Origin: Saccharopolyspora endophytica | GTDB lineage: Bacteria > Actinomycetota > Actinomycetes > Mycobacteriales > Pseudonocardiaceae | DNA: 64,000 nt | Reading direction: 5' to 3' | Assembly: GCF_018070075.1 (NCBI RefSeq) | Contig: NZ_JAGPXE010000001.1 | Coordinates: forward strand, 1-64,000 | Part shown: piece after piece, positions 1 through 9,227 of the stretch | How positions within the stretch are numbered: position 1 is the first letter of the stretch | How the letters are laid out: each line of letters begins with the position of its first letter | Made by a program: the position numbers and the translations under genes | The notes under the pieces: generated by a model | Told to the model about the DNA's origin: nothing | Databases searched by the model: none | Seen by the model: the letters and a program-made list of their open reading frames with translations, nothing else

Positions 1-187
1 TACTCAAAGAAACCACCAACCACCAACACGATCACTCGCATCACTGGTCAGGGGCATAAAAGAACACTAACCAAAACAGTCCACTGTTGAGTTCTCAAAG
101 AACACACCCACACCATCGCCACAACCCATTTCACAGGGCCGCAAACTCCGGGGAGTCATTTCCTCGGTGATTCCCGCTCTCGCGGTG
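1..187 (-). other. rRNA operon leader (16S gene lies left of the window)
   Basis: Read on the minus strand, positions 99-83 give TTTGAGAACTCAACAGT, the conserved actinobacterial rRNA leader/spacer element used in antitermination and RNase III processing. A second TTTGAG begins at the extreme left edge. No 16S sequence is inside the window, so the operon is inferred to start just beyond position 1. Assigned from the leader motif and the promoter behind it; the 3' end of the leader is not visible. Confidence 0.7.
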
Positions 188-193
188 TTTCCT

Positions 194-223
194 ACTCTAG
201 ACCATCCTGATTTCCTCGGTCAA
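194..223 (-). promoter_or_regulatory. rRNA-type sigma-70 promoter
   Basis: On the minus strand, -35 TTGACC (223-218) and -10 TAGAGT (199-194) are separated by 18 bp, a near-consensus housekeeping promoter reading into the rRNA leader. A weaker candidate (TTCACG, 17 bp, TAAAGT) lies upstream around 440-485. The rest of 224-510 contains no gene that I can support; it is the upstream region of the rRNA promoters. Confidence 0.65.
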
Positions 224-510
224 ACCGGGGGTCTCATTCTCGTCCGTCGCCATTCCGTGACCTTCAAGCAAGCCCCGTACCCGGCGACATCAAGCGAAAC
301 AACCGCTCAATCGGTATTCACATTATCAAAAGGTCTTACCCGTTTTTCTCGGGCCCCACCACACTAACACCCTAAGGTTTAAGCGAGGTTCTCGGGGCCC
401 CGTCAGGCCCGGCCCGGTTTTCCCGGCCCGTGTCGCTCTGACTTGGAATACTTTACGCACCCCGAAAAACCCCGTGAACACCACCCCCCCTTAAAGGGTA
501 GAACCCCAGG

Positions 511-903
511 TCAGAGGGCGCATCCGAGGTCGAAGAGGGCCTGGAGCTCCACGACCGTGGATTCGATGTCGGAGTGGTGGATGCCGACCATTCCTGCGGC
601 GACCGCGCCATCGACATTGCGCCGGAGGTCGTCGACGAACACGCACTCCCCCGGTTCGAGTCCGAGACGGCGCGCCGCGAGCCGGTAGATCTCGGCATCG
701 GGTTTGGCGAATCCGACGACTCCGGAGAGGACGACCGCGTCGAATGCGTCCGGCAATGCCGGGTCCGCGAGTCGGTCGGCGTTGGAGACGACGGCGGTGC
801 GCACTCCCGCGCCGCGCACGGCTCTCGCCACCGCGTCCATCCCCGGTTCGTCGAGCACCCCGGCGTAGTCGAGCAACAGTCCTCGCAGATCCACGTGAAG
901 CAC
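511..903 (-). CDS. Small HAD-family hydrolase
   Basis: A 130-residue haloacid dehalogenase-type protein. Motif I is DYAGVL (the second acidic residue of the usual DxD is Ala, as in dehalogenase/epoxide-hydrolase-like members). Motif II is VVSNAD, a KP pair follows in the GFAKPDAEIY segment, and motif IV is FVDDLRRN. There is almost no cap insertion, so substrate choice cannot be predicted. The GTG at 903 is chosen because homologous sequence begins right after it; no clear ribosome binding site is present and a start a few codons either side is possible. Divergent from the next gene. Confidence 0.7.
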   Translation of the reverse strand: MLHVDLRGLLLDYAGVLDEPGMDAVARAVRGAGVRTAVVSNADRLADPALPDAFDAVVLSGVVGFAKPDAEIYRLAARRLGLEPGECVFVDDLRRNVDGAVAAGMVGIHHSDIESTVVELQALFDLGCAL

Positions 904-1005
904 CGTAGGCCACACGATCGAGTGGTACTGGCCGAAAAGTGACCGAAACAGGGGTCCTCGCGCCTCTTCCACGTCGAAGGCGACATCAACGACCTGGGAG
1001 GCCCC

Positions 1006-1386
1006 ATGACCGCAGTCCAACCCAGCACCGCCCTGCTGCCCCGAACCGATCCACCGCTGCCCGCCACTCCCGATCCGGCTCAGCGCACGGCGGTCTTGCT
1101 GGCCTCGGTGATCGGCAGGCAGGTCTTCGACGTGCTGGCCGGGCGATCCGGTGCGCGGAGCGTGCGCGAGCACCTGACCGCCACGGTCTTCGGCAACCTC
1201 CTCGGACTCCGGCTGCGGGGAGCGCACCACCCGGAGTACCGGCTGCGCTCGGTCCACGCCTGCGCGATCAGCGACTCGGCGGTGGAGGCGTGCCTGGTCG
1301 TGGGCGCGCACCGGGTCCGCGCGCTGGCGCTGCGGCTCGAACGGCGGGCGGAGCGCTGGGTGTGCACCCGGTTGTCCCCGATCTAG
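1006..1386 (+). CDS. Rv3235-like conserved actinobacterial protein
   Basis: A 126-residue protein with a disordered Pro/Thr-rich first 25 residues followed by a compact alpha/beta domain ending in WVCTRLSPI. The overall pattern (an LTATVFGNLLGLRLRG-like segment, then HACAISDSAVEA) recalls the Rv3235 family found in actinobacteria, often near secA. Function is unknown. GGGAGG sits 7 nt before the ATG, which fixes the start. Its stop overlaps the stop of the convergent histidine kinase gene by 4 nt. Confidence 0.6.
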   Translation: MTAVQPSTALLPRTDPPLPATPDPAQRTAVLLASVIGRQVFDVLAGRSGARSVREHLTATVFGNLLGLRLRGAHHPEYRLRSVHACAISDSAVEACLVVGAHRVRALALRLERRAERWVCTRLSPI

Positions 1387-2591
1387 GAGAGCGGGACTTC
1401 CCAGGTGACCGTCGTGCCGCTGTCCGGGGAGGAGGTGAGGGTGCAGCGGCCGCCGGCTGCGGCGGCGCGTTCTTCGAGGTTGCGGAGTCCGCGCTTGCTC
1501 ACGTCGCGCGGGATGCCGCAGCCGTCGTCGACGACCTGCAAGCGCAGTCCGGGCTCGGACCGGCGGACCCGGACCAGGACGGTGCGGGCACCGGAGTGGC
1601 GGACGACGTTGGACAGCGCCTCGCGCAGCGCGGCTCGTGCGTGATCGGCGACCGGGACCGGTACGTCGGTGAGGTCGCCGTCGATCTCCAGCTTCGGCGG
1701 CCGACCCAGGAGCTCGCCGGCGATCTGCACCTCGGAGCGGATCGAGTCGTCGAGCGCGGGTGCCTGGGTGGGTGTCTCCGGGTCTGCCGAGCGCAGCGTG
1801 CGGGCCGTGGCTCGGACCTCGGCGATGGCCTGGTCGATCTGCTCGACGGTCTCGGCCAGCCGGTCGGCGTCGGGGGTGTCGAGGCTGCCGGCGACCCGTC
1901 GCTGCAGCACGTCCAGCTGCACGCCGGCGGCGTAGAGGCGCTGCACGATCACGTCGTGCAGGTCGCGGGCGATGCGTTCGCGCTCCTGGTAGACGGCGAT
2001 CCGCTGGCGGGCGGTGGAGCCCTCGGCGAGCACGAGCGCGAGCCCGGCCTGAGCGGCGAAGGAGGTGAGCACGTCGACGGCGACGCGGTTGAAGGTCGAG
2101 GCGCCCCGCCGCCGGTAGACGGCGAGCGCGCCGAGACGTCGTTCGCGGGTGCCGAAGGGAGCGACGGCGAACGGGCCGTAGACCCGCAGCGACGCGGGCA
2201 CGTACGGCGCGGTCAGCGGGTCGTCGATCAGGTCGTCGACGACCACGGGAACGCCGCTGCGCGCGACGCGGGCGGCCGCGGAACGGGAGGACAGCACGGT
2301 GCCGACGGGGTCGGCGAGCGGACCGGTCGCGCTCGGTGCGCCGTAGGCGGCTTCGACGGTGAGCCTGCCGTCGTCGGAGCGGACGGTGACCACGCCGAGG
2401 TCCGCTTCGGCCAGTTCCGCGGCGCGGCGGACCACCAGCGGCAGCACGGTCTCGGGGTCTTCCGCGGACAGCGCCACTCTGGTGATCTCGGTGGACGCGG
2501 TGAGCATCCGTCTGGCGAGAGTGGAATCCATGACGCTTTCGAGGCTATAGCGCCCGTACACGCGGTGAAGGGAGTCGCGACTGCGGTTCAT
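1383..2591 (-). CDS. GAF-domain sensor histidine kinase (last gene of cyd operon)
   Basis: A 402-residue cytoplasmic kinase. A GAF domain spans about residues 35-190. The HisKA_3 dimerisation motif RDLHDVIVQRLYAAG carries the phosphoacceptor His212. The ATPase has the N-box around Asn328 (REALSN), the DDGCGI G1 box at 355-360 and GLRNLEERA. This resembles DevS/DosS-type kinases, and a comparable kinase gene follows cydABCD in Streptomyces coelicolor. The GAF domain contains no His and no Cys, so DosS-style haem ligation looks impossible. Its ATG overlaps the cydDC stop (ATGA), so it is translationally coupled. No response regulator is adjacent. Confidence 0.88.
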   Translation of the reverse strand: MNRSRDSLHRVYGRYSLESVMDSTLARRMLTASTEITRVALSAEDPETVLPLVVRRAAELAEADLGVVTVRSDDGRLTVEAAYGAPSATGPLADPVGTVLSSRSAAARVARSGVPVVVDDLIDDPLTAPYVPASLRVYGPFAVAPFGTRERRLGALAVYRRRGASTFNRVAVDVLTSFAAQAGLALVLAEGSTARQRIAVYQERERIARDLHDVIVQRLYAAGVQLDVLQRRVAGSLDTPDADRLAETVEQIDQAIAEVRATARTLRSADPETPTQAPALDDSIRSEVQIAGELLGRPPKLEIDGDLTDVPVPVADHARAALREALSNVVRHSGARTVLVRVRRSEPGLRLQVVDDGCGIPRDVSKRGLRNLEERAAAAGGRCTLTSSPDSGTTVTWEVPLS

Positions 2592-5500
2592 GACACATCC
2601 GCCGTGGTCGCGGTCGAGACGGTGCCGCCGTCGACCCGCAGCACGAGGTCGGCGCCCGCGGTCTCGGTGATCCGGTGCGTCACGTGCACGACGGTCCGGC
2701 CCCGGAGGTCGGTGCGCAACCGGTTCAGCAGCGCCTCGGCCGTCTCGGCGTCGAGGTGCGCGGTGGGTTCGTCGAGCAGCACCAGGTCGGCGTCGGCGAG
2801 CAGGGCGCGGGCCAGCGCGAGCCGCTGGGCTTCGCCGCCCGAGAGCTCGGTTCCGCCGCTGCCGACCGGTGTGTCCAGGTCCCAGCCGGTCAGCGCGGCG
2901 GCGTCGAGCGCTTCGGCGAGTTCGGCGTCGGACGCGCGTGGGGCCGCGAGCCGCAGGTTCTCGCGGATGGTGGTGGTCACCAGCTGCGGGTCCTGCGGGC
3001 ACCAGGCGACGCGCTCGGGCACCCGGGCCAGGCCGCGCGAGGCGGGCAGGAAGCCGAGCAGCAGCGCGAGCAGGGTCGACTTGCCCGCTCCGGAGGGGCC
3101 GACGACGGCCACGTGCGATCCCGCGGGCACGTTCAGGTCGACACCGGTGAGGACCGGTTCGCCGTCGGGCCAGGAGATGTCGGCGTCGACCAGCTCGATC
3201 TCGCCGCCGGTGCGGGCCGGCATCGCCTCCTCTTCCTGGCCGGCCAGGAGGGGTGCGATCCGGTCGTGGGCGGTGCGCATCGACCGCCACTGCTGCGCGG
3301 CGGGCGGCAGCAGCGCGACGGCTTCGGCCGCGGCCAGCGGGACGAGCCCGAGCAGCGGTGCGAGCTCGGGGGCCAGGCGCCCTTCGGCGACCGCGACGGC
3401 CGCGAGGTGGGCGCTGCCGAGCACTGCGGCGCCGATCAGCAGCGTGTGCACGGCGGTCGCGGCACCGGTTCCGAACGCGGCGCGGCGCGCGCGGGCGGCC
3501 AGCCGCGTGTCCACGGCGGCGAGTTCGGCTCGGCGGCCGGTGTGCGCGCCGAAGGCGAGCAGCTCGGCGGCGCCGTCGAGCAGCGCCAGCACCCGTGCCG
3601 CCACGACGCGACGGCCTTCGGCGACGGCGTCGCTGGCGCGGCGTTCGGCGATCACCGCAGCGGCGGGGGTCGCCACGCTCGCCACGGCCAGCGCGGCGGC
3701 GAGCACGAGACCGGCTTCGGGTAGCACCAGCGCCTGCACGACGACGGCGGCCACGAGCACCGCGACCGCGATCAGGGGCGGCAGCAGGACGCGCGGGATC
3801 AGGTCGCGGACCTTGTCGACGTCGTCGACGAGCCGCGCCACCCCTTCGCCGCGGCGCAGTCCGGCGGTGCGGACCGGTCCGCGGCGCACCAGCCCGGACC
3901 ACAGGCGTTCCCGCAGGTCACCGGCAGTGCGGAAGGCAGCGTCGTGGGTGACGAGGCGTTCGACGTAGCGCAGCGCGGCACGCGAGAGCGCGAAGGTCCG
4001 GACACCGACGACCGCGACGGACAGCGTGAGGATCGGGGGTTGCTGGGAGGCGCGAGCGATCAGCCAGGCGGACACGGCGGTGAGCGCGAGACCGGACAGC
4101 AGCGACAGCGCCCCGAGTCCCGCGCCGGCCAGCATCCGGACGCTGATCAGATCGCGCAGCCGCCCGCGGCCGGTCGCCGCTTCCTCGGCCCGCGCTTCGA
4201 CGGCCGGCGCGGAGATCTCGACCTCGGCACCGTCGCCGGTCGGGCGGTGGCTGGCCAGGACGACGGTCGCGCCCGATGCCGCGGCGCGTTCGATCGCCGC
4301 GTCGACGTGCCGCGCGCTGGCCGCGTCCAGGTGCGCGGTCGGTTCGTCGAGCAGCAGGAACGTCGCCGAGCCGCGCAGCCGCAGCAGCGCGCGGGCGACG
4401 GCGACGCGCTGCCGCTCGCCGGCCGACAGCTCGTCGATGCGGCGGTCCCGCAGGTGGCCGGCGAACGCCTCGGCCAGCGCTTCGTCGACGTGCTCGGCCA
4501 GGTCCGGCTGATCGGCGGTGGCCACCAGCAGCTCGTCGTGGACCGTTCCTCCGGTGAAGGTCGGGTGCTGCGGGACCCAGGCGACCCGCCGGCGCCACTC
4601 CGCGACGTCGGGGGTGGTTCCGCCGCAGGTCACCGTGCCGGAGTCGGGGCGCGTGAAGCCGAGGAGCACCGACAACGTGGTGGACTTCCCGCTGCCGCTG
4701 GGGCCGACGTCGCCGATGGCGAGTCGCACCACCGATCCGGGGCGCGCGGTGAAGCTCAGCCCGTCCGGCACGAAGGCGTCGCGGCGTCGCACGCGCAGTC
4801 CGGACACCCGCAGCACTCCGGGCTCGTCGTCCGGCGAGCCGGAGATCGCGAAGCCGGTCTCCTCGGGCGCGGACACGATCTCGTCCACCCGGCGGACGGC
4901 CTCCACACCGTCCTCGCTGGCGTGGTGCGCGGCACCGACCGCGCGCAGCGGCAGGTAGCACTCCGGGGCCAGGACCAGCACCAACAGCCCGGTGGTCAGG
5001 TCGAGGTCACCGGCGACGAGCCGCAGCCCGATGCCGACGGCGACCATCGCCACCGACAGCGACGAGAACAGCTCCAGCACCAGCGCGGACAGGAACGCGA
5101 TCCGCAGCGTGGCGACGGTGCTGCGGCGGTGCTCCTCGCTGACCCGGCGCACGACCTCGCGCTGCGCCCGCGCGCGGCCGAAGGCGGTGAGCACCGGCAG
5201 CGCGCGGATCAGTTCCAGCAGGCGCGCGGACAGCCGGTGCTCGGAGTCGGTGGCGCGGGCGATGCGCTGCTCGGTGAAGCGACCGACGAGCCAGGCGAAC
5301 AGCGGGATGAGCGGCACGGTCAGGACCACGACCAGCGCCGACACCCAGTCCGACCAGAGGATCCAGGCGCCGACCAGCGGCGGCACGATCGCGGCGGTGA
5401 CCAGCGCGGGCAGGTACTTGGTGAAGTAGGCGTCGAGCGCGTCCAGGCCGCGGGTGGCCAGCGCGGTCAGCTCGGCGGGGCCGCGCCTGCCGATCCACTC

Positions 5501-5818
5501 GGGACCGCGGCGCAGGGCGGAGTCCAGCAGCAGGGCGCGCAGTTCCTCCTTGGCCCCGGCGGCGGCGCGGGCGGACACCGATTCGGTCGCCCAGCTCAGC
5601 AGGGCGCGGGCGATCACGGCGACGGCCAGGACCACCAGCCGGTCGCCGATCTCGGCCGCGGGCACGCCGCGCACGACGACGTCGGCGAGCGCGCTGCCGA
5701 TCGCCCACGCCTGCGCGATGAGGGCGATGGCGTTGCCCGCGGCGAGCAGTCCCGCGACCACCAGGGCGCGCCGGGTCGCCCCGGACAGCCGCGGCAGTGC
5801 GCCGAGCGGCCCGGTCAC
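2588..5818 (-). CDS. cydDC: CydD-CydC fused ABC exporter for cytochrome bd assembly
   Basis: A single 1076-residue polypeptide carrying both halves of the CydDC thiol (glutathione/cysteine)/haem-related exporter needed for cytochrome bd maturation. Half 1 is a six-helix membrane domain plus ATPase with Walker A GPSGSGKST near residue 372 and signature LSAGERQR. Half 2 is a second membrane domain beginning near GLGALSLLSGLALT, with Walker A GPSGAGKST near residue 905 and signature LSGGEAQR. In Escherichia coli these are two genes; the fusion is usual in Streptomyces and relatives. The GTG start overlaps the cydB stop (GTGA), so I take the start there rather than upstream. Confidence 0.93.
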   Translation of the reverse strand: MTGPLGALPRLSGATRRALVVAGLLAAGNAIALIAQAWAIGSALADVVVRGVPAAEIGDRLVVLAVAVIARALLSWATESVSARAAAGAKEELRALLLDSALRRGPEWIGRRGPAELTALATRGLDALDAYFTKYLPALVTAAIVPPLVGAWILWSDWVSALVVVLTVPLIPLFAWLVGRFTEQRIARATDSEHRLSARLLELIRALPVLTAFGRARAQREVVRRVSEEHRRSTVATLRIAFLSALVLELFSSLSVAMVAVGIGLRLVAGDLDLTTGLLVLVLAPECYLPLRAVGAAHHASEDGVEAVRRVDEIVSAPEETGFAISGSPDDEPGVLRVSGLRVRRRDAFVPDGLSFTARPGSVVRLAIGDVGPSGSGKSTTLSVLLGFTRPDSGTVTCGGTTPDVAEWRRRVAWVPQHPTFTGGTVHDELLVATADQPDLAEHVDEALAEAFAGHLRDRRIDELSAGERQRVAVARALLRLRGSATFLLLDEPTAHLDAASARHVDAAIERAAASGATVVLASHRPTGDGAEVEISAPAVEARAEEAATGRGRLRDLISVRMLAGAGLGALSLLSGLALTAVSAWLIARASQQPPILTLSVAVVGVRTFALSRAALRYVERLVTHDAAFRTAGDLRERLWSGLVRRGPVRTAGLRRGEGVARLVDDVDKVRDLIPRVLLPPLIAVAVLVAAVVVQALVLPEAGLVLAAALAVASVATPAAAVIAERRASDAVAEGRRVVAARVLALLDGAAELLAFGAHTGRRAELAAVDTRLAARARRAAFGTGAATAVHTLLIGAAVLGSAHLAAVAVAEGRLAPELAPLLGLVPLAAAEAVALLPPAAQQWRSMRTAHDRIAPLLAGQEEEAMPARTGGEIELVDADISWPDGEPVLTGVDLNVPAGSHVAVVGPSGAGKSTLLALLLGFLPASRGLARVPERVAWCPQDPQLVTTTIRENLRLAAPRASDAELAEALDAAALTGWDLDTPVGSGGTELSGGEAQRLALARALLADADLVLLDEPTAHLDAETAEALLNRLRTDLRGRTVVHVTHRITETAGADLVLRVDGGTVSTATTADVS

Positions 5819-6837
5819 GGGGCGTGCACCGGCGGGATGTGCTTGGTGCCGATGCGCTTGCGGAACACCCAGTAGGTCCAGCCCTGGTAGATCATCACGG
5901 CCGGGGTTCCGAACGCGGCGACCCACGTCATGATCATCAGCGGGTAGTCGCTGGCGGCGGTGTCGGCGATCGACAGCGAGAACGCCGGGTCCACGGTGGA
6001 CGGGATGACGTTCGGCCACAGCGCTCCGAACAGGGTCACCACGACGCCGGTCAGCGCGACGGCCTGCAGGAAGAACGCCTGCCCCTCGCGATCGGCGGCG
6101 ACCCGGGCGACCCCGAGCAGTCCGGCGACCAGCGCGATGACCAGCGGGACCCAGGTCCAGGCCGAGCCCCCGCGGAACTGGGCGAGCAGCACCAGCGCGA
6201 CCACCGGCAGCAGCAGCGGCACGCCCGCGCGCAGCGCGAACCGCCGAGCGCGCAGCCGGATCTCGCCCTCGGTCTTGAGCGCCAGGAACACCGCTCCGTG
6301 CAGCATCGAGAAGGTGACCACGGCGATCGCGCCGACGACGCTGGGCAGGGTGAAGATCGTCCACCAGCCGCCGACCCGGTCACCGTTGGCGTCCAGCGGC
6401 AGGCCGAAGACGTTGGCGGACAGGACCAGTCCCACCATCGCCGGTGCGATCCAGGACGCCAGCACGATCACGGTGTCCCAGGTGCGGCGCCAGCGGTCGG
6501 TGTCGACCTTGCCGCGGTACTCGAAGGCGACCCCGCGCCCGATGAGCGCGAGCAGCAGCAACAGCAGCGGCAGGTAGGCGGTGGAGAACAGCGAGGCGTA
6601 CCAACCGGGGAAGGCGGCGAAGGTGGCGCCACCGGCCACGATCAGCCAGACCTCGTTGCCGTCCCAGACCGGGCCGATGGTGTTGATCATGACTCGGCGG
6701 TCGGTGTTGCCGTGCTCGCTGCGCCGGGACCCGAAGATCGGCAGCAGCATGCCGACGCCGAAGTCGAAGCCCTCCAGGAACAGGTATCCCAGCCACAGCA
6801 GGGCGATCACGAGGAACCAGAAGGTGGGCAGATCCAT
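5815..6837 (-). CDS. cydB: Cytochrome bd quinol oxidase subunit II
   Basis: A 340-residue integral membrane protein with the CydB opening (MDLPTFWFLVIALLWLGYLF), the conserved EGFDFGVGML segment and the GPVWDGNEVWL loop. It pairs with CydA to form the high-affinity terminal oxidase that reduces O2 with quinol. It starts 9 nt after the cydA stop and overlaps cydDC by 4 nt, so the four genes form one transcription unit. Length is typical of actinobacterial CydB. Confidence 0.97.
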   Translation of the reverse strand: MDLPTFWFLVIALLWLGYLFLEGFDFGVGMLLPIFGSRRSEHGNTDRRVMINTIGPVWDGNEVWLIVAGGATFAAFPGWYASLFSTAYLPLLLLLLALIGRGVAFEYRGKVDTDRWRRTWDTVIVLASWIAPAMVGLVLSANVFGLPLDANGDRVGGWWTIFTLPSVVGAIAVVTFSMLHGAVFLALKTEGEIRLRARRFALRAGVPLLLPVVALVLLAQFRGGSAWTWVPLVIALVAGLLGVARVAADREGQAFFLQAVALTGVVVTLFGALWPNVIPSTVDPAFSLSIADTAASDYPLMIMTWVAAFGTPAVMIYQGWTYWVFRKRIGTKHIPPVHAP

Positions 6838-6846
6838 CTCGGCCTC

Positions 6847-8364
6847 TCAGTACGCGAAGGACAGGGCTTCGTCGGAGTCGGACTCGCCGGGTTCCTTCTC
6901 CGGTGGCATCACGGCCGCGAAGCCTCCTCGGGCGAAGCGGATCATCAGGAAGACCTCCACGACCAGCAGCACCCCGTACAGCGCGGTCAGGCTGATCACC
7001 GAGGTCAGCATCTCGCCGGGCGTGACGCCGGAGGACACGGCCGAAGCGGTGTACATGAAGACTCCGTCCACACCGGACGGGTTCGGGTTGGGCGCGACCA
7101 CGAACGGCTGGCGCCCCATCTCGGTGAACACCCAGCCCGAGATGTTGCCGACGAACGGCGCTCCGATCCCCAGCAGCGCCAGCGGCGCCCACAGCTTGCC
7201 CTGGGGGAAGCGCTGCTTGCGGGTCAGCCACAGCACGACCAGACCACCGAGCGCGGCCAGCCCGCCGAAGCCGATCATGAACCGGAATCCCCAGTAGGTC
7301 ACCGGCAGCAGCGGCTGGTAGTCGATCGGCTGGCCGGCGAACTGCCCCAGCCTCGGGTCGTTCGGGTAGTGCGTGCCGTACTCGGCCTGGTACCTGGGGA
7401 TCAGCTCGTTGACCCCGTCGACCTCGCTGGTGAGGTCACCTTCGGCGAGGTAGGACAGGATGTAGGGCACGGTCAGGCTCTTGACGTCCTCGCAGTTGGG
7501 GCTACTGACGTCGCCGATCGCGAAGATCGAGAAGCTGGCCGGGGCCTCGCTGTGGCACAGCGCTTCCGCCGAGGCCATCTTCATCGGCTGCTGGTCGAAC
7601 ATCAACTTGCCCTGGACGTCGCCGCTGATGGCCAGGCCGGTGAAGGCGACGACCGCCACCCAGGCGCCGAGCCGCATCGAGCCGTGCCAGGTCCGCCGGT
7701 CCTCCTCGTCGACGGGCTCCCCGGTCTTGTCGGCCTGCTTGCGCTGCCGGACGATCTGCCAGGCCGCGATGCCGATGAGGAATCCGCCCGCGACGGCGAA
7801 GCAGCCGAAGATCGTGTGCGGGAACGCGGCCAGCACCGTCGAGTTGGTCAGCACCGCCCAGATCGAGATCAGCTCCGGCTTGCCGTCGACCATGCGCACG
7901 CCGACGGGGTGCTGCATCCACGAGTTGGCGGCCAGGATGAAGTACGCCGAGAGCACGGTGGCCAGCGAGAACGCCCACGCGCACGCCAGGTGCACGCCCT
8001 TGGACAGCCGGTCCCAGCCGAAGATCCACAGGCCGAGGAAGGTCGACTCGACGAAGAACGCGAGCAGGCCCTCCATCGCCAGCGGCGCGCCGAAGACGTC
8101 ACCGACGAAGCGGGAGTAGGCGCTCCAGGCCATGCCGAACTGGAACTCCTGCACGATCCCGGTGACCACGCCCATGGCGAAGTTGATGAGCATCAACTTG
8201 CCCCAGAACTTGGTCATCTTCAGGTATCGGCGGTTCCCGGTCCGGTACCAGGCCGTCTGCATCCCGGCGACCAAGATCGCCAGTCCGATGGTCAGCGGCA
8301 CCATCAGGAAGTGGTAGACGGTCGTGATCCCGAACTGCCAGCGCGCGATGTCGAGCAGATCCAC
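6847..8364 (-). CDS. cydA: Cytochrome bd quinol oxidase subunit I
   Basis: A 505-residue haem-bearing subunit of cytochrome bd. Axial haem ligands expected for the family are present: His18 in TTVYHFLMVP (haem b595), the His of SWMQHPVG (haem b558) and Met of FTEMGRQPFVV. The GTG at 8364 gives the family-typical start (M)DLLDIARWQFG; the open frame continues 14 codons upstream but that extension does not look coding. No strong Shine-Dalgarno precedes it. First gene of the cydA-cydB-cydDC-kinase operon. Confidence 0.95.
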   Translation of the reverse strand: MDLLDIARWQFGITTVYHFLMVPLTIGLAILVAGMQTAWYRTGNRRYLKMTKFWGKLMLINFAMGVVTGIVQEFQFGMAWSAYSRFVGDVFGAPLAMEGLLAFFVESTFLGLWIFGWDRLSKGVHLACAWAFSLATVLSAYFILAANSWMQHPVGVRMVDGKPELISIWAVLTNSTVLAAFPHTIFGCFAVAGGFLIGIAAWQIVRQRKQADKTGEPVDEEDRRTWHGSMRLGAWVAVVAFTGLAISGDVQGKLMFDQQPMKMASAEALCHSEAPASFSIFAIGDVSSPNCEDVKSLTVPYILSYLAEGDLTSEVDGVNELIPRYQAEYGTHYPNDPRLGQFAGQPIDYQPLLPVTYWGFRFMIGFGGLAALGGLVVLWLTRKQRFPQGKLWAPLALLGIGAPFVGNISGWVFTEMGRQPFVVAPNPNPSGVDGVFMYTASAVSSGVTPGEMLTSVISLTALYGVLLVVEVFLMIRFARGGFAAVMPPEKEPGESDSDEALSFAY

Positions 8365-8444
8365 AACACCACACTGCCGTCCGCGCACCCGCGCGCGCAG
8401 AGGCAAGGGCCCCCAATCGCCCGGTCGAGCGTCCTGGTTTCAGC

Positions 8445-8458
8445 GGGACCAAGGTCCC
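8445..8458. promoter_or_regulatory. Perfect inverted repeat upstream of cydA
   Basis: GGGACC-AA-GGTCCC, a 6+2+6 bp perfect palindrome, lies about 80-95 nt before the cydA start in the 172-nt gap behind the IclR gene. No Rex-type site (TGTGAAC with TTCACA) is seen in this gap. It could be an operator for an oxygen or redox regulator, or chance in GC-rich DNA. Confidence 0.3.
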
Positions 8459-8536
8459 CCTCGACGCAGCGCGACTTCGGCCACCCGCCCGGAACGACCT
8501 TCCCAAACGATCAGGTGGGCTACCCGACGCGGACCG

Positions 8537-9223
8537 TCACCGCAGGGCTTCGGCCACGGCCTCGGCCGTCTCGACGACCATCGGCCCGATCTCGTCGGCC
8601 GCGATCGGCTGCAGCGCCACCACCCCGACGCTGGCGCGCAGCCCCGGGACCCCGCGCACCGGCGCGGCCACGCCGAACGCGCCCTGCTGCAGGTCACCGC
8701 TGCTGGAGATCCACCGCGGAGACCCCACCGGCAGGTCCACCGCCTGCCCGGCGGCACCGCGCTGGACGGGATGACGCGTGCCCACCCGGTAGGACACGTG
8801 GTAGCTGGTCCAGGACGGTTCGACGACCGCGACGGCCTGCGCCTCGCTGCCGTCGGCGACGGTCAGGTGCGCGGTGGCGCCCACCTTCTCCGCCAGCCCG
8901 CGCAGCGCGGGCGTGCAGGCGACCCGCAGCTGCGGCAGGACCCGTCCCGCCAGCCACAGCACGCCCAGGCCCAGCCGGACCCGAGATCCTTCGCGACGCA
9001 CCAGCCCGCGGCTCTGCAGCGGTCCGAGCAGCCGGTACACCGCGGCGCGGCTCACGCCGATGCGGGCGGCCAGGTCGCTGATCGTGGGCGCTTCGCTCTC
9101 CGCGTCGGCCACCGCCTGCAGCAGGCTCAGCCCGCGTTCGAGCGTCAGCGAGCTCTCCTTGGTGCCCGCGGGCACCTCGGGTTGCAGGCGCGGGGCGGCG
9201 TGCGCCGGATCCGGTATGGCCAT
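8537..9223 (-). CDS. IclR-family transcriptional regulator
   Basis: A 228-residue regulator. The N-terminal winged helix-turn-helix (about residues 25-90, TISDLAARIGVSRAAVYRLL) follows the IclR pattern LTLERGLSLLQAVAD; the C-terminal part is the IclR effector-binding domain, somewhat short. It starts 4 nt after the fumarylacetoacetase stop, so it is the third gene of the same operon and probably controls it, as IclR-type HmgR proteins control homogentisate genes elsewhere. The effector is unknown; a pathway intermediate is likely by analogy. Confidence 0.9.
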   Translation of the reverse strand: MAIPDPAHAAPRLQPEVPAGTKESSLTLERGLSLLQAVADAESEAPTISDLAARIGVSRAAVYRLLGPLQSRGLVRREGSRVRLGLGVLWLAGRVLPQLRVACTPALRGLAEKVGATAHLTVADGSEAQAVAVVEPSWTSYHVSYRVGTRHPVQRGAAGQAVDLPVGSPRWISSSGDLQQGAFGVAAPVRGVPGLRASVGVVALQPIAADEIGPMVVETAEAVAEALR

Positions 9224-9227
9224 CGCG

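Noticed and set aside
939-3968. Very long open frame (over 1000 codons) on the plus strand opposite the kinase and cydDC genes
   Set aside because: Composition is Arg/Gly/Ala-rich without any domain, and the opposite strand encodes clear homologues; it is an antisense artefact of high GC. The same applies to other long open frames at 3944-5875, 5797-9081, 20541-22331, 22867-24693, 26212-29010, 34122-36425, 45303-47723 and 58694-61465.
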